Notes under the pieces: model-generated
What the model saw: only the letters and a program-made list of their open reading frames with translations
What the model was told of the DNA's origin: nothing
The model's database searches: none
NCBI RefSeq assembly: GCF_900537175.1
Contig: NZ_LS999835.1
Location: 124,001-188,000 of the forward strand
Direction of reading: 5' to 3'
Source: Lentilitoribacter sp. Alg239-R112
GTDB taxonomy: Bacteria > Pseudomonadota > Alphaproteobacteria > Rhizobiales > Rhizobiaceae
Length of the DNA stretch: 64,000 nucleotides
Translations under genes and position numbers: made by a program
In this document: positions 8,559 through 18,496 of the stretch, piece by piece
How the letters are laid out: each line of letters opens with the position of its first letter
Position numbering within the stretch: position 1 is the stretch's first letter

Positions 8559-9647
8559 TCAGCCAGATGCTTTCTTCATAAAACGACGTGTTGAATAATA
8601 AATTACGGCGACCAAGAGTGCCCCTGCAAGCCCGTCAATTGCATAATGCCATGCCAAGTAAACGGAGCTAACCCAAACAAAGAGCGCATAAATTAGCGCG
8701 ATAAATCCGAGTTTACGATTGATCTCAAATGCAAAGAAAACATTCATACACACAAGCGAAACATGCATGCTGGGAAATGCGGATATACCTGTACCTAGAC
8801 TAGGTGTCGTGCTGGCATAAGCACTCCAAAGATAAGCTTGATATCTGATAGCGCTGCTCTGTTCATGCTGAGCAAGTATTGCTAACTGCTCTCCAAAACG
8901 CATCTCATCACCGGTAACAAGACCATAAAAAGCAGGTCCCGCAGATATAAATAACCCAGCAAATATTGTTCCCACGATTACCCAAACCCAAACAATGGAA
9001 GCAAGATATCTAACCTTCATTTCACTGCGAGAATCTGCATATGCTGCAAGAGCAATGATCGCAAAAACTTGAATATGCCAGTACATATTGTAATTGATTT
9101 CAACGAACTTTTGTAGCGCTATACTATGAATTGAATCAAACATAATACGCCAAGGGTCACCACCGAAAAATAGTAATTTATCTAAATCGGCTTGCCAAAT
9201 ATCATGCTGAAAGCCCTGTAAATCTGCAAAACTGGTTTTAATTGCGGTGTACATTCCCATAAACATACAAAGCAGGATCATCAAAACGACACCAACAAAG
9301 AAATTTGCGATGTTCTGATTGGAAAACGTCCGTTTCAGTGCCCAACGCGAGCGATGTTTACCACGCCTAACGGCACCAAGGGTTGCGCTAAATATAAAAA
9401 AAGTAGGTAGAACAACGACCACTAACGGAAGAAGTGTCTCAAGATAAATAAAGAAATGTTGTCCGGCGAGCTTTTCAAAATAACCTAAATAGACAAACCC
9501 AATACCCCAATATGCGAGCATGAGCATAATTACAGGTTTTGTTTTGGAAATACTGAATAAAAAATGCTCTCTGAATTCAAATATTTGCACGCCAAACTCT
9601 TCCCGCGTAGGCATATAAATCATTTGAGCTTTATTTTGTAACATCAT
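8559..9647 (-). CDS. PAP2-superfamily membrane protein, unassigned substrate
   Basis: This is an integral membrane protein of about 360 residues with roughly six to eight hydrophobic segments and a PAP2-type (type 2 phosphatidic acid phosphatase) site near the C terminus: FPSMHVSLVCM supplies SxxH and WHYAIDGLAGALL supplies the second histidine motif. Such proteins include lipid phosphatases and inositol-phosphoceramide or phosphatidylinositol synthases of the Aur1 type. The long N-terminal half before the PAP2 core resembles the latter layout, but the substrate cannot be told from sequence. The start is uncertain: ATG at 9647, 9644, 9623 or 9614 are all possible and none has a strong Shine-Dalgarno. 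Neighbours (alkB, coaA) give no functional hint. Confidence 0.75.
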   Translation of the reverse strand: MMLQNKAQMIYMPTREEFGVQIFEFREHFLFSISKTKPVIMLMLAYWGIGFVYLGYFEKLAGQHFFIYLETLLPLVVVVLPTFFIFSATLGAVRRGKHRSRWALKRTFSNQNIANFFVGVVLMILLCMFMGMYTAIKTSFADLQGFQHDIWQADLDKLLFFGGDPWRIMFDSIHSIALQKFVEINYNMYWHIQVFAIIALAAYADSRSEMKVRYLASIVWVWVIVGTIFAGLFISAGPAFYGLVTGDEMRFGEQLAILAQHEQSSAIRYQAYLWSAYASTTPSLGTGISAFPSMHVSLVCMNVFFAFEINRKLGFIALIYALFVWVSSVYLAWHYAIDGLAGALLVAVIYYSTRRFMKKASG

Positions 9648-9732
9648 AAGCAAAACCAACCATTTAGCACTAAGTGCTCACATGGTAGTATCTTGCTCTT
9701 AATTATCGATTAAGTCAGATCGAGAACATCTA

Positions 9733-10731
9733 CTACAATCTGCGCAGAAAAACTTCTTCGATGAGATGATCATCACCTTTTCGTAGGATCAAATCCGCAC
9801 GTGGCCGTGTCGGCAGGATATTTTCATAAAGATTTTTAAGATTGATATTTTGCCACAGATCATTAGCTATTTTCAAGGCGTCTTTATCACCAATTTCAAC
9901 ATAACGGTGAAAGAAAGATTTTGGATCTTTAAATGCTGTGTCTCTTAAACGCATAAAACGTTCGATATACCATTCTTCGATTTTTTCTTCTTCAGCGTCG
10001 ATATAAATCGAGAAATCAAAAAAATCTGAGACAAATGGCACCACTCGCCCGTGAGATGGTAGTTCCCGAACTTGAAGGACATTAATTCCTTCAAATATGA
10101 GGATATCCGGCTTTTCTATTAATTGGTATTTATCCGGCAAAACATCATATGACATGTGCGAGTAAAGAGGTGCTTTTACCTTTGGTTTTCCAGACTTAAT
10201 TGCAGCGAGGAACCGCAAAAGTGCACCGATGTCATAACTATCTGGAAATCCTTTTCTTGCCATCAGATCATGCTCTTTTAAATAGGCATTTGGATAAAGG
10301 AACCCATCCGTTGTCACCAAATCAACTTTTGGATGCGATGGCCAACGGCTCAGAAGCTCTCGCAAGACACGCGCGGTTGTAGATTTACCTACCGCGACAG
10401 ATCCACCAATCCCAATGACAAAAGGAGCCTGAATGGCACTTTCCATATCTAGAAAATGTTGCCGTTGAGAAAATAGACTCTGGGTCTTCTCAACATGAGC
10501 AGACAACATGCGCGATAAAGACAGGTAAATTTTTCGGATTTCATTGAGATCAACGGGATCATTAAGCGATCTCAGGCGCCTTACTTCCTCTTCACTTAAT
10601 GTGAGAGGGGTATCAGCACGAAAATCTGACCATTGATCAGCACTGAATTTTAAAAAAGGCGAATATTTATCGTGACCCAAATGATCGATATCTACCGACG
10701 TATCATCCATTGGCACGCGAAGCTTTTTCAT
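9733..10731 (-). CDS. coaA: Pantothenate kinase, type I
   Basis: CoaA phosphorylates pantothenate, the committed step of coenzyme A synthesis. The P-loop [15 protein letters not shown] is typical of the bacterial PanK-I family, as are [29 protein letters not shown] and the C-terminal [23 protein letters not shown] start it at ATG 10731 ([10 protein letters not shown]), which overlaps hisE by 29 bases; ATG 10710 is an alternative with an 8-base overlap. An open frame back to 10797 lies inside hisE and is not family-like. It is the last gene of the histidine cluster, as in many Rhizobiales. panB and panC, which supply its substrate, lie about 34 kb away in this window. Confidence 0.94.
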   Translation of the reverse strand: MKKLRVPMDDTSVDIDHLGHDKYSPFLKFSADQWSDFRADTPLTLSEEEVRRLRSLNDPVDLNEIRKIYLSLSRMLSAHVEKTQSLFSQRQHFLDMESAIQAPFVIGIGGSVAVGKSTTARVLRELLSRWPSHPKVDLVTTDGFLYPNAYLKEHDLMARKGFPDSYDIGALLRFLAAIKSGKPKVKAPLYSHMSYDVLPDKYQLIEKPDILIFEGINVLQVRELPSHGRVVPFVSDFFDFSIYIDAEEEKIEEWYIERFMRLRDTAFKDPKSFFHRYVEIGDKDALKIANDLWQNINLKNLYENILPTRPRADLILRKGDDHLIEEVFLRRL

Positions 10732-11026
10732 CAATACCCGACTGGCCCGTTCGTTTTGCCAATTCAGCCATAACATCATCCAATGGAATATCGGCAATTT
10801 TCAACACAACAAGTAAGTGAAATAGGAGATCGGCGGATTCTGATACCAGTTCACCGCGATCATTTTTCATCGCCGCAATAACAGTTTCAACCGCTTCTTC
10901 ACCTAGTTTTTTGCTAGCTTTTTCCTGACCTTGGGAAATAAGTTTTGCCGTCCAAGACTCATCCGGTGAAGCCGCAGCGCGACTTGCAACGATCGTTTCG
11001 AGATCAGAAAGAATAAAATCTGTCAT
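10703..11026 (-). CDS. hisE: Phosphoribosyl-ATP pyrophosphatase
   Basis: HisE hydrolyses PR-ATP to PR-AMP, the second step of histidine synthesis. The 107-residue all-helical protein has [10 protein letters not shown], the metal-binding [14 protein letters not shown] and [13 protein letters not shown], hallmarks of the family. It stands alone and is not fused to HisI, the usual state in Alphaproteobacteria. A good GGGAG precedes the ATG. It lies 77 bases after hisF and overlaps coaA, so it is part of the leftward his operon. Confidence 0.95.
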   Translation of the reverse strand: MTDFILSDLETIVASRAAASPDESWTAKLISQGQEKASKKLGEEAVETVIAAMKNDRGELVSESADLLFHLLVVLKIADIPLDDVMAELAKRTGQSGIDEKASRANG

Positions 11027-11103
11027 TTGAACCGCTCCCTTTATTCAAATGTCCCCGTCATCATACCTAAATGGTATGGATTGTTTCATTAGTCAAGATA
11101 AGG

Positions 11104-11877
11104 CTAGTCGAGGCGAACTGCCAAACCGTTGTCAGCCATATATTGTTTTGCCTCACCGATTGTATAGGTACCAAAATGGAATATCGAAGCTGCAAGTACA
11201 GCTGTCGCATGCCCATCACGGATACCCTCAACCAAATGATCGAGATTACCTACGCCACCAGATGCAATAACCGGCACTGAGGTCGCATCAGCAATGGTAC
11301 GGGTTAGACCTAGGTCATACCCGATTTTAGCCCCATCACGATCCATAGATGTCACAAGTAACTCACCTGCACCCAACTCTGTCATTTTAATGGCAAAATC
11401 CACCGCATTAATACCGGTTTCATTACGCCCACCATGGGTAAAAATTTCCCATCGGTCTGTTTCACCATCTTTAGAAACACGTTTTGCATCGATGGAAACA
11501 ACAATACATTGATTACCAAATTTATCGGCAGCTTCTGCTACAAATTCCGGATTATTGACTGCGGCCGTATTGATTGAAACCTTATCCGCACCAGACAAAA
11601 GCAATTTGCGAATATCTTTAACCTCTCGCACACCACCGCCAACAGTAAGGGGCATAAAACAATGATCGGCTGTTTTTGCGACCACATCAAAAATTGTGTC
11701 GCGATTACCAGATGAGGCAGTAATATCCAGAAAACACAGTTCATCGGCACCGGCAGCATCGTAAGCTTTTGCAGCTTCTAGCGGATCGCCAGCATCAATC
11801 AAATCCACAAAGTTGACGCCTTTTACGACGCGTCCGTCTTTAACATCAAGGCAGGGAATAATACGTGATTTAAGCAT
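11104..11877 (-). CDS. hisF: Imidazole glycerol phosphate synthase, cyclase subunit
   Basis: HisF is the TIM-barrel subunit that turns PRFAR and ammonia from HisH into imidazole glycerol phosphate and AICAR. The catalytic aspartates are Asp11 ([10 protein letters not shown]) and Asp130 (VVSIDAKRV), at their canonical positions. Phosphate-binding loops LTVGGGVR and VIASGGVG are intact. The 257-residue length is normal. It overlaps the end of hisA by eight bases and pairs functionally with hisH. The AICAR it releases is recycled by PurH, encoded at 52.1-53.7 kb. Confidence 0.97.
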   Translation of the reverse strand: MLKSRIIPCLDVKDGRVVKGVNFVDLIDAGDPLEAAKAYDAAGADELCFLDITASSGNRDTIFDVVAKTADHCFMPLTVGGGVREVKDIRKLLLSGADKVSINTAAVNNPEFVAEAADKFGNQCIVVSIDAKRVSKDGETDRWEIFTHGGRNETGINAVDFAIKMTELGAGELLVTSMDRDGAKIGYDLGLTRTIADATSVPVIASGGVGNLDHLVEGIRDGHATAVLAASIFHFGTYTIGEAKQYMADNGLAVRLD

Positions 11878-12604
11878 CTGATCCTCTTAAAACCGCAAGC
11901 GCTTCATCAGGATCAATACGGCCATCATAAAGCGCACGGCCTGAAATAGCACCCTCGAGTTTTCTCGCCTTATCACTCGCGAGCATTTTAATGTCATCCA
12001 TCGATGCCAAACCACCAGACGCGATCACAGGAATTGAAATTTCTTCTGCCAAGTGCAGTGTAGAATCCCAATTAATACCCTTTAAAATCCCATCACGATC
12101 AATATCCGTGTAGATGATGGCTGCAACACCTGCATCCTCAAATTCTTTTGCCAACTCCACAATACCAAGCTCGGATGCTTCGGCCCAGCCTTCAACAGCA
12201 ACCTTTCCACCTTTGGCGTCAATTCCAATAGCAATTTGATCTGGGAATTCACGACAGGCTTTTTTTACTAAATCTGGGTCTCGAACTGCTATTGTACCAA
12301 GTATGACACGTTTGACACCTTTGTGGAGCCAATTGGAAATGTGATCGAGGTTGCGGATACCTCCACCAAGCTGAACAGGATTGCTTGTAGATGCCAAAAT
12401 CTCTTCAACCGCAGCGCCATTTACGGCTTCACCAGCGAATGCACCATTTAGATCGACAACATGGAGCCAGCTAAATCCCTGATCCTCAAATGCTTTTGCT
12501 TGCGCGCCTGGACTGTCATTATAAATAGTTGCCTGATCCATATCGCCAAGTTTAAGGCGTACACATTGACCATCTTTAAGATCAATTGCCGGAAATAAAA
12601 TCAT
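11870..12604 (-). CDS. hisA: ProFAR isomerase (HisA)
   Basis: HisA isomerises the aminoaldose ProFAR to the aminoketose PRFAR, the substrate of HisFH. It is a TIM barrel of 244 residues with general acid/base residues Asp8 (FPAIDLKDG) and Asp129 (GIDAKGGKV), and the two phosphate loops QLGGGIR and IASGGLAS. An AGGAAA precedes the start. It sits between hisH and hisF on the same strand, with short gaps or overlap, so subunit expression is probably coordinated. Confidence 0.97.
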   Translation of the reverse strand: MILFPAIDLKDGQCVRLKLGDMDQATIYNDSPGAQAKAFEDQGFSWLHVVDLNGAFAGEAVNGAAVEEILASTSNPVQLGGGIRNLDHISNWLHKGVKRVILGTIAVRDPDLVKKACREFPDQIAIGIDAKGGKVAVEGWAEASELGIVELAKEFEDAGVAAIIYTDIDRDGILKGINWDSTLHLAEEISIPVIASGGLASMDDIKMLASDKARKLEGAISGRALYDGRIDPDEALAVLRGSDA

Positions 12605-12620
12605 TTATGTTTTCCTAGTT

Positions 12621-13271
12621 CTATATTTGCCACTTCAAAAAATTCGTAATAAGCGACAAGCCAAGTTCCTGACTTTTTTCAGGATGGAATTGCGTACCCA
12701 CCATATTATCTTTAGCAATCACTGCAGTAACGTCGCCACCATAATTGGTAGTTGCAAGCACATCGCCAGAATTTACCGCCTTAAAATGATAGGAATGAAC
12801 AAAATAGGCATGTTTACCATCATCACCCGTTTTAATGCCTTCAAACAGCGCATGATCTCGTTTGAGATTAATGGTGTTCCAACCCATCTGCGGAATTTTA
12901 AGATCAGGGTCATCAATCTCGATTTCGGTCACATCACCAGAGATCCAGCCCAATCCTTCCGTCGTCGTTTTTTCCAAGCCGCGATCTGACATGAGTTGCA
13001 TGCCCACACAAATTCCAAAAAACGGACGTGCTTTTTTGATAACGGCTTCGTTAAGCACCTCAACCATACCGTCAACTGCACCAAGGCCTTTGCGGCAATC
13101 GGCATAAGCCCCCACACCCGGCAAGACAATGCGATCTGCATGTAAAACATCTTCCGCATGATTAGTCAGTATGACTTCTGCTCTTAGATTAGCTTCACGA
13201 ACAGCGCGCTCAAATGACTTAACAGCGGATCGTAAATTACCCGACCCATAGTCAATCACTGCAACTTTCAT
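12621..13271 (-). CDS. hisH: Imidazole glycerol phosphate synthase, glutaminase subunit
   Basis: HisH is the class-I glutamine amidotransferase that feeds ammonia to HisF. The nucleophile Cys88 is in FFGICVGMQ; the His196-Glu198 pair is in GTQFHPEKSQ. The oxyanion-strand motif PGVGAYADC is present. The 216 residues fit the family. It lies directly upstream of hisA, preceded by the DUF2628 gene. Confidence 0.97.
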   Translation of the reverse strand: MKVAVIDYGSGNLRSAVKSFERAVREANLRAEVILTNHAEDVLHADRIVLPGVGAYADCRKGLGAVDGMVEVLNEAVIKKARPFFGICVGMQLMSDRGLEKTTTEGLGWISGDVTEIEIDDPDLKIPQMGWNTINLKRDHALFEGIKTGDDGKHAYFVHSYHFKAVNSGDVLATTNYGGDVTAVIAKDNMVGTQFHPEKSQELGLSLITNFLKWQI

Positions 13272-13279
13272 TTATGGTC

Positions 13280-13714
13280 CTAATTTCTGCCGAAAACCAT
13301 ATCGGCTTGTTGTGGGGACGGTTTTGTCTTTAATATCGGCTTTACGACTTTCATATGAGATTTTGGCTGCTCTGCAAGATATATATCTCGTGCCATTTCA
13401 GAATTTAATGCCGAAACACGTGCCAAAACAACCAATCCCTGTTTCTGTAAAAATTCTAAATAGAAAAATCGCGCCTCAAAACCCAGCCAAAATGCAATCA
13501 ATAAACTCAAAACTAATTGTAAAGCATCGAGCGGTAAAAGAGAGACGGCTAAGAATACCATTAAGCTTATTCCTGCGTGAAGCCACATGCCTCTCCATAA
13601 AAACCACAAAGGCGGCACGATAAAAGCAAAAAAGCTAAACCCATCACGGATGGCAAACAGGTCCTCTTGGCCTTGTATCCCAGGCCGCTGGCCTAAAACG
13701 GTAAAATGCTTCAT
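13280..13714 (-). CDS. DUF2628 membrane protein in the his operon
   Basis: This 144-residue protein has a short soluble N terminus and about three membrane helices between residues 30 and 100, followed by a polar tail. The sequence GFSFFAFIVPPLWFLWRGMW is typical of DUF2628, a family of unknown function. In many Rhizobiales the gene sits exactly here between hisB and hisH, so cotranscription is conserved, but no role in histidine synthesis is established. An AGGAA precedes the ATG. Confidence 0.85.
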   Translation of the reverse strand: MKHFTVLGQRPGIQGQEDLFAIRDGFSFFAFIVPPLWFLWRGMWLHAGISLMVFLAVSLLPLDALQLVLSLLIAFWLGFEARFFYLEFLQKQGLVVLARVSALNSEMARDIYLAEQPKSHMKVVKPILKTKPSPQQADMVFGRN

Positions 13715-13737
13715 GGATTAATTCCTGAAAATACAAC

Positions 13738-14346
13738 CTAGTTTAATGAACCCTTAGTTGATGGCACACGATCACTTTGCCTTGGGTCAATTTCGCAAGC
13801 TGTTCGCAGCACGCGAGCAACTGCTTTAAAGCAAGTTTCTGCAATATGGTGATTATTAACGCCGTAATAGTTGTTAATATGCAACGTCATACCTGAATTT
13901 TGTGCAAGAGCCTGAAAAAACTCGCGCACAAGCTCGGTATCAAACGTTCCAATCTTCGGAGATGAAAAATCAACATCCCACACCAGAAATGGACGACCGG
14001 AAATATCAATACCGGCTTTGGTCATAGTCTCATCCATAACCAAATCAAGAGATGCATATCGGGTAATACCCTTACGATCGCCAAGTGCTTTTGAGATGGC
14101 CTGGCCAATTGCAATACCTACATCTTCAACCGTATGGTGATCATCAATATGAAGATCACCATCCGCCTGAATATCCATATCAATCAAAGAATGCCGAGAC
14201 AATTGTTCAAGCATATGATCGAAAAATCCAACACCAGTTTCAATGTTTGATAGGCCTGTGCCATCTATTTTCACCGTCACTGAGATATCTGTTTCGTTGG
14301 TTTTACGATCAACCGAACCTAGCCTGTTACTCATAGTAATTCTCAC
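13738..14346 (-). CDS. hisB: Imidazoleglycerol-phosphate dehydratase
   Basis: HisB (monofunctional) dehydrates imidazole glycerol phosphate to imidazole acetol phosphate using manganese bound by paired histidine motifs. Here these are [10 protein letters not shown] (residues 66-75) and a later [28 protein letters not shown] is a family signature. At 202 residues it lacks the phosphatase domain of the enterobacterial fusion. It is the first gene of the leftward his cluster. ATG at 14334 (MSNRLG) is an alternative start. No histidine-rich leader peptide was found upstream. Confidence 0.96.
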   Translation of the reverse strand: MRITMSNRLGSVDRKTNETDISVTVKIDGTGLSNIETGVGFFDHMLEQLSRHSLIDMDIQADGDLHIDDHHTVEDVGIAIGQAISKALGDRKGITRYASLDLVMDETMTKAGIDISGRPFLVWDVDFSSPKIGTFDTELVREFFQALAQNSGMTLHINNYYGVNNHHIAETCFKAVARVLRTACEIDPRQSDRVPSTKGSLN

Positions 14347-14556
14347 ATCTTATATCGTATGTGCATATATGAAGTTATAAATGCATCTAAAAATCATATT
14401 CTTAAGGTGCTAAATAACAGGCAAAGATGTAAATTTCCATACGCATCCGAAGAATAGATGATGTTTAGCTTTTGATTTTTGTTTCTTTTGACCTACATAG
14501 AGGCTTAGAAGATCACGAATTTGCCCAATATAGGCGGCACAGCACACTAATTAGGA
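14347..14556. promoter_or_regulatory. Divergent hisB/hslV intergenic region
   Basis: This 210-base region must hold the promoters of the leftward his operon and the rightward hslVU operon. It is AT-rich. I could not single out a convincing sigma-32 or sigma-70 site by eye, and it contains no plausible gene. Confidence 0.4.
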
Positions 14557-15126
14557 ATGAATATGAGTGAACATAACCCTTTTGGCACAATGCATGCGAC
14601 AACTATTATTACTGTCAAAAAAGACGGTGTGGCTGTAATGGCAGGCGACGGACAAGTCAGTCTTGGCCAAACGGTGATGAAGGGAAATGCACGAAAAGTG
14701 CGCCGTATTGGTAAAAATGGTAATGTTATTGCAGGTTTTGCTGGCGCAACAGCCGATGCATTTACGCTTCTAGAACGCCTAGAAGCAAAATTAGAACAAT
14801 ATCCAGGTCAATTGATGCGCGCCTCCGTGGAGCTTGCCAAAGATTGGCGTACAGATCGATATTTACGCAAACTGGAAGCCATGATGCTGGTAGCAGATAA
14901 AGATGTAACACTTGCAATCACAGGTAACGGTGATGTACTTGAACCAGAACATGGAACAATGGCGATCGGCTCTGGTGGTAACTACGCCTATGCGGCGGCC
15001 AGAGCATTGATGGACACAGATATGTCGGCAGAAGATATTGCCAGAAAAGCAATGGGAATCGCTGGCGATATCTGTGTATACACAAATCACAACTTTGTCG
15101 TTGAAACGCTTAAGACAAGTGATTAG
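14557..15126 (+). CDS. hslV: ATP-dependent protease subunit HslV
   Basis: HslV (ClpQ) is the proteasome-like threonine protease that works with the HslU ATPase. The catalytic core begins [24 protein letters not shown], with AGDGQVS and the [14 protein letters not shown] segment conserved. The N-terminal threonine nucleophile is not next to the initiator Met: about 14 residues ([14 protein letters not shown]) precede it, as in other alphaproteobacterial HslV proteins, so the active form needs their removal. ATG 14563 is an alternative start. hslU follows after 59 bases, the normal operon. Confidence 0.96.
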   Translation: MNMSEHNPFGTMHATTIITVKKDGVAVMAGDGQVSLGQTVMKGNARKVRRIGKNGNVIAGFAGATADAFTLLERLEAKLEQYPGQLMRASVELAKDWRTDRYLRKLEAMMLVADKDVTLAITGNGDVLEPEHGTMAIGSGGNYAYAAARALMDTDMSAEDIARKAMGIAGDICVYTNHNFVVETLKTSD

Positions 15127-15185
15127 GCAATCCTCAAGACGCATTTATTTATCTTAAGTATTTATATTATTTGGACATTTATTTT

Positions 15186-16493
15186 ATGACAGCTTTTTCC
15201 CCACGTGAAACCGTATCAGAACTCGACCGCTATATTATCGGCCAGAAAGATGCAAAACGCGCCGTTGCTATTGCCATGCGTAATCGCTGGCGTCGTCAAC
15301 AATTGCCTGAAAGCCTTCGTGATGAAGTGATGCCAAAAAACATCCTGATGATTGGACCCACCGGCGTTGGTAAAACTGAAATTTCTCGCCGTTTGGCTAA
15401 ACTCGCTGGCGCGCCATTTATCAAAGTGGAAGCAACAAAATTCACTGAAGTTGGTTATGTAGGTCGAGATGTTGAGCAAATCATTCGTGATCTGATTGAA
15501 GCTGGTATTTCCATCATCAAAGAGAAAAAGCGCGCCGAGGTGAAAGCCAAAGCCCATGTAAACGCTGAAGAACGCGTGCTTGATGCACTTGTGGGAAACA
15601 CTGCTTCACCTGCGACGCGAGATTCGTTCCGTAAAAAACTTCGCGAAGGGCAAATTGACGATAAAGAAATTGAAATTGAAATCGCAGATAATCAATCCAA
15701 TATGCCTAACTTCGAAATCCCTGGCATGCCTGGTGCAAATATTGGTGTCATGAATATTAGCGAGATGTTTGGCAAAGCGATGGGTGGTCAAACTAAAAAA
15801 ATAAAGACGTCTGTTAAAGAATCATATGAGCAGCTTATCAATGATGAAGCTGAAAAACTTATTGATGATGAACAAATTCAACAGGAAGCGCTCGCTTCTG
15901 CTCAAAATGATGGCATTGTTTTTATTGATGAAATTGATAAAATTGCGGCTAAAGACGGCGGTTCAGGCGTTGGCGTATCTCGCGAAGGTGTTCAGCGCGA
16001 TCTTTTACCTCTCGTTGAAGGAACCACCGTTGCGACGAAATATGGCCCGATTAAAACCGACCATATTCTTTTCATAGCATCAGGTGCATTCCATGTTGCA
16101 AAACCATCTGATCTTTTACCCGAACTGCAGGGTCGTTTACCAATTCGAGTTGAATTGCGTGCACTTGAGAAACATGATTTCCGCCGTATTTTAACTGAAC
16201 CAGAAGCGAGCCTCATCAAGCAATATGTGGCGCTGATGAAAACAGAAGATGTGGACCTCGATTTCACTGATGATTCGATTGAAGCACTCGCAGATGTCGC
16301 TGTTCACCTAAATTCAACGGTTGAAAACATCGGTGCGCGACGTTTGCAGACCGTTATGGAACGCGTTTTAGATGAAATTTCATTCAAGGCGCCCGATATG
16401 AATGGTGAAACACTTAAAATTGATGCGGAATATGTACGAAAACACGTTGGTGATCTTGCACAGGACACAGATTTGTCTAAATTCATTCTATAA
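15186..16493 (+). CDS. hslU: ATP-dependent protease ATPase subunit HslU
   Basis: HslU (ClpY) is the AAA+ unfoldase that feeds substrates to HslV. I start it at ATG 15186 ([20 protein letters not shown]), giving 435 residues, the usual length; an in-frame ATG five codons earlier is less family-like. The P-loop GPTGVGKT is at residues 57-64; the Walker B is [11 protein letters not shown]; the pore loop lies in [13 protein letters not shown]. An intermediate (I) domain precedes the Walker B. The C-terminal LSKFIL tail, which docks into HslV to activate it, is intact. Confidence 0.97.
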   Translation: MTAFSPRETVSELDRYIIGQKDAKRAVAIAMRNRWRRQQLPESLRDEVMPKNILMIGPTGVGKTEISRRLAKLAGAPFIKVEATKFTEVGYVGRDVEQIIRDLIEAGISIIKEKKRAEVKAKAHVNAEERVLDALVGNTASPATRDSFRKKLREGQIDDKEIEIEIADNQSNMPNFEIPGMPGANIGVMNISEMFGKAMGGQTKKIKTSVKESYEQLINDEAEKLIDDEQIQQEALASAQNDGIVFIDEIDKIAAKDGGSGVGVSREGVQRDLLPLVEGTTVATKYGPIKTDHILFIASGAFHVAKPSDLLPELQGRLPIRVELRALEKHDFRRILTEPEASLIKQYVALMKTEDVDLDFTDDSIEALADVAVHLNSTVENIGARRLQTVMERVLDEISFKAPDMNGETLKIDAEYVRKHVGDLAQDTDLSKFIL

Positions 16494-16547
16494 ATCAGCG
16501 ATAAAAACCGGTGCACAAGCCGAAGTTGCTAAGGGATGCCAAGAAAT

Positions 16548-17492
16548 ATGCGAATTATATTGATCTTTGCAGCGCTTTTCAGCCTGCTTGCTACACAATA
16601 TTCTGTGGCTAAATCTGTTCGCGAGGTGCCAAGTGGCAATCGCCTATCGCGCCAACCTGCCATTCCTTCTGGTTCAAAAAATAGAACCGTTGCAAAGAAA
16701 ACCAGTTTTGATCGAAAATATGAAAAGATAAAAAAGCTTCTCGAAAAAGATCGTAATCTTCAAAATCGCATTAAACGCGTGTCAAAGGCCTACAAAATAG
16801 ATCCAATACATATTGTTGGCGCCTTGGTTGGTGAGCACACGTTCAATGTCGATGTTTATGACACTTTTCAATCATACTATGTCAAAGCAATTGCCTATGC
16901 GACAAACAATTTTACCTTTGAGTATGATGGCGAAAAAGTCATGGATTTTGTCAATCGAGAAGAATTTGCAAAGTGCAAAGACATAAAAGGATCATATGCA
17001 TTATGGTCCTGCCGTGAAAATGTTTGGCAGAAGAAATTTCGTGGTAAAAAAGTGGATGGAAAACGATATCCGAAAGATCGATTTAGCGCGGTATTTTTCC
17101 AACCCTTTTTTGCAGGGCAAACATTTGGTTTAGGGCAACTTAACCCTCTCACAGCTTTAAAACTAACAGATAAAGTTTCATCCGTTTCAAGACATAAAAA
17201 GCTAAATGCAAATAAAGCTAAGGATGTCTACAAAACAATTATGGATCCTAATACGACGCTAAGCTATATGGCTGCTCTTATTCGTGTATCCATTGATGCT
17301 TATAAAAAGAAAGCTAAGCTTGATATTTCAAAGAATCCGGGGATTACAGCTACACTTTATAATTTAGGTAATCCAGAAGCCCGCGCTGTTAGACATGCGC
17401 GTAGTGGCCGACGATACCCACGTGAAAATTACTATGGCTGGTTTGTTAATAAACACGAAAAAGAACTGCGTGAAATCGTCAAAAAATGGTAA
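16548..17492 (+). CDS. DUF1402 family exported protein
   Basis: The protein has an N-terminal signal peptide (MRIILIFAALFSLLATQYSVA) followed by a basic linker and a roughly 230-residue domain with IDPIHIVGALVGEHTFNVDVYD and AGQTFGLGQLNPLTALKL. It matches DUF1402, a family commonly found directly after hslU in Rhizobiales. The GEH and GLGQLNP stretches resemble the glutamate region and GLGQ-type motif of lysozyme-like transglycosylases, so a peptidoglycan role is possible but is only inference. I prefer ATG 16548, 12 bases after AAGGG, to 16536, which touches that site. Confidence 0.85.
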   Translation: MRIILIFAALFSLLATQYSVAKSVREVPSGNRLSRQPAIPSGSKNRTVAKKTSFDRKYEKIKKLLEKDRNLQNRIKRVSKAYKIDPIHIVGALVGEHTFNVDVYDTFQSYYVKAIAYATNNFTFEYDGEKVMDFVNREEFAKCKDIKGSYALWSCRENVWQKKFRGKKVDGKRYPKDRFSAVFFQPFFAGQTFGLGQLNPLTALKLTDKVSSVSRHKKLNANKAKDVYKTIMDPNTTLSYMAALIRVSIDAYKKKAKLDISKNPGITATLYNLGNPEARAVRHARSGRRYPRENYYGWFVNKHEKELREIVKKW

Positions 17493-17512
17493 TTTTCCCC
17501 ATCAATGTCGGT

Positions 17513-17869
17513 TTATTTCGCATTCTCAATAATCATTCGAATTTTATCAAGATCCTCTGATGACAATGTCTGAACAGATTTGGACAAAAGATTGGCAACC
17601 TCTGTCGCCTTGGCATTTAACCCAGACGTATTGATTGTAATTTTAGGATCAGACAAGCCTGCAAGTTCCATCAGGTTCTCTGCATCATCCCAAATTACAT
17701 TAAAGTACCCGATGGTCCGCTGAACAAATTGCCAACTTGGTTTTGAACGGTGGCCGTGTTCAAGCGCAGACAAATAGGCTGCCGAGACACCTAGCTCTAT
17801 GGCCATTTGTTTTTGTGTTACATTGCGATCTTCACGCAATTTTCGAATAGCTTCACCAAATGGGGTCAT
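17513..17869 (-). CDS. XRE-family transcriptional regulator
   Basis: This 118-residue protein has an N-terminal helix-turn-helix of the XRE/Cro class (REDRNVTQKQMAIELGVSAAYLSALEHGHRSKPS) and a short C-terminal region of unknown function. Its start overlaps the end of the Smr gene by four bases, so the two are coupled. In rhizobia a gene of this kind commonly follows the Smr gene. There is no toxin-like partner, so a toxin-antitoxin role is unlikely. Its target is unknown. Confidence 0.85.
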   Translation of the reverse strand: MTPFGEAIRKLREDRNVTQKQMAIELGVSAAYLSALEHGHRSKPSWQFVQRTIGYFNVIWDDAENLMELAGLSDPKITINTSGLNAKATEVANLLSKSVQTLSSEDLDKIRMIIENAK

Positions 17870-18453
17870 CTGATTTTTTCCGTTTTCTTACGCAACCTAA
17901 CATAAAGTGCTCCTTCACCGCCATGATGCTGAGCAGCATTACGGAACCCTGAGACAAACATTTTAAAATCTGATTTTGTGAACCAGTCAGGTACTGCGCG
18001 CTTTAAAACACCCTGCCCACCGGAAGAATTTCCTTTGCCGGTAATAACCAGAACATGGCGTAAACCTTGCTGATAAGCATCATCTAGAAAATTGTAGAGT
18101 GCCCAATGTGCCGATTGTTGCGTCATGCCATGCAAATCAATACGAGCATCTATAGAAACACGACCTTTTGAAATTTTGCGATGAACGGGCCGTTCAATTG
18201 GATTTAACGATTGTTGCTTAACACCCTTAGAAGCTACTTTTGGTTTTGAAATTGGCGGTTGATAGCTCTCGGCTACAGACCGCAGGACCGGTTTCTTTAA
18301 AAAGGGTTTTCGTTCCTTTTCATCAATATGATGAATATCAAGCAGATCATCCTCATCGAGCGCGGTCATTTTTCCATAAGGCGTCACAGTTTTGGTCACT
18401 TTGTGCCAAATTTTGCGATCATCTTCTGTAAGTTTTTTCTGCCGTTTGGTCAT
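17866..18453 (-). CDS. Smr/MutS2-C domain endonuclease-like protein
   Basis: The 195-residue protein has a disordered N-terminal half and a C-terminal Smr domain with the two signature motifs, RIDLHGMTQQSA and VITGKGNSSGGQGVLKRAV. Stand-alone Smr proteins can nick nucleic acid and are linked to RNA cleavage or recombination, but the substrate here is unknown. The N-terminal sequence LTEDDRKIWHKVTKTVTPY is typical of the rhizobial version that sits downstream of mltA. It is coupled to the XRE regulator by a four-base overlap. Confidence 0.88.
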   Translation of the reverse strand: MTKRQKKLTEDDRKIWHKVTKTVTPYGKMTALDEDDLLDIHHIDEKERKPFLKKPVLRSVAESYQPPISKPKVASKGVKQQSLNPIERPVHRKISKGRVSIDARIDLHGMTQQSAHWALYNFLDDAYQQGLRHVLVITGKGNSSGGQGVLKRAVPDWFTKSDFKMFVSGFRNAAQHHGGEGALYVRLRKKTEKIR

Positions 18454-18496
18454 AATCTGATTTTAGATACTGCCTTAAAAGATTTCGTTACCAGAT

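Noticed and set aside
14347..14556. Histidine attenuator leader before hisB
   Set aside because: The short frames there have at most one or two His codons and no terminator-like stem.
15197..15212. CACGTGAAAC at the start of hslU as a parS site
   Set aside because: Five mismatches to the 16-base consensus, with the left half absent.
17513..18453. XRE regulator plus Smr gene as a toxin-antitoxin or defence pair
   Set aside because: Both are conserved housekeeping neighbours in rhizobia, and the Smr domain is not a known toxin partner.
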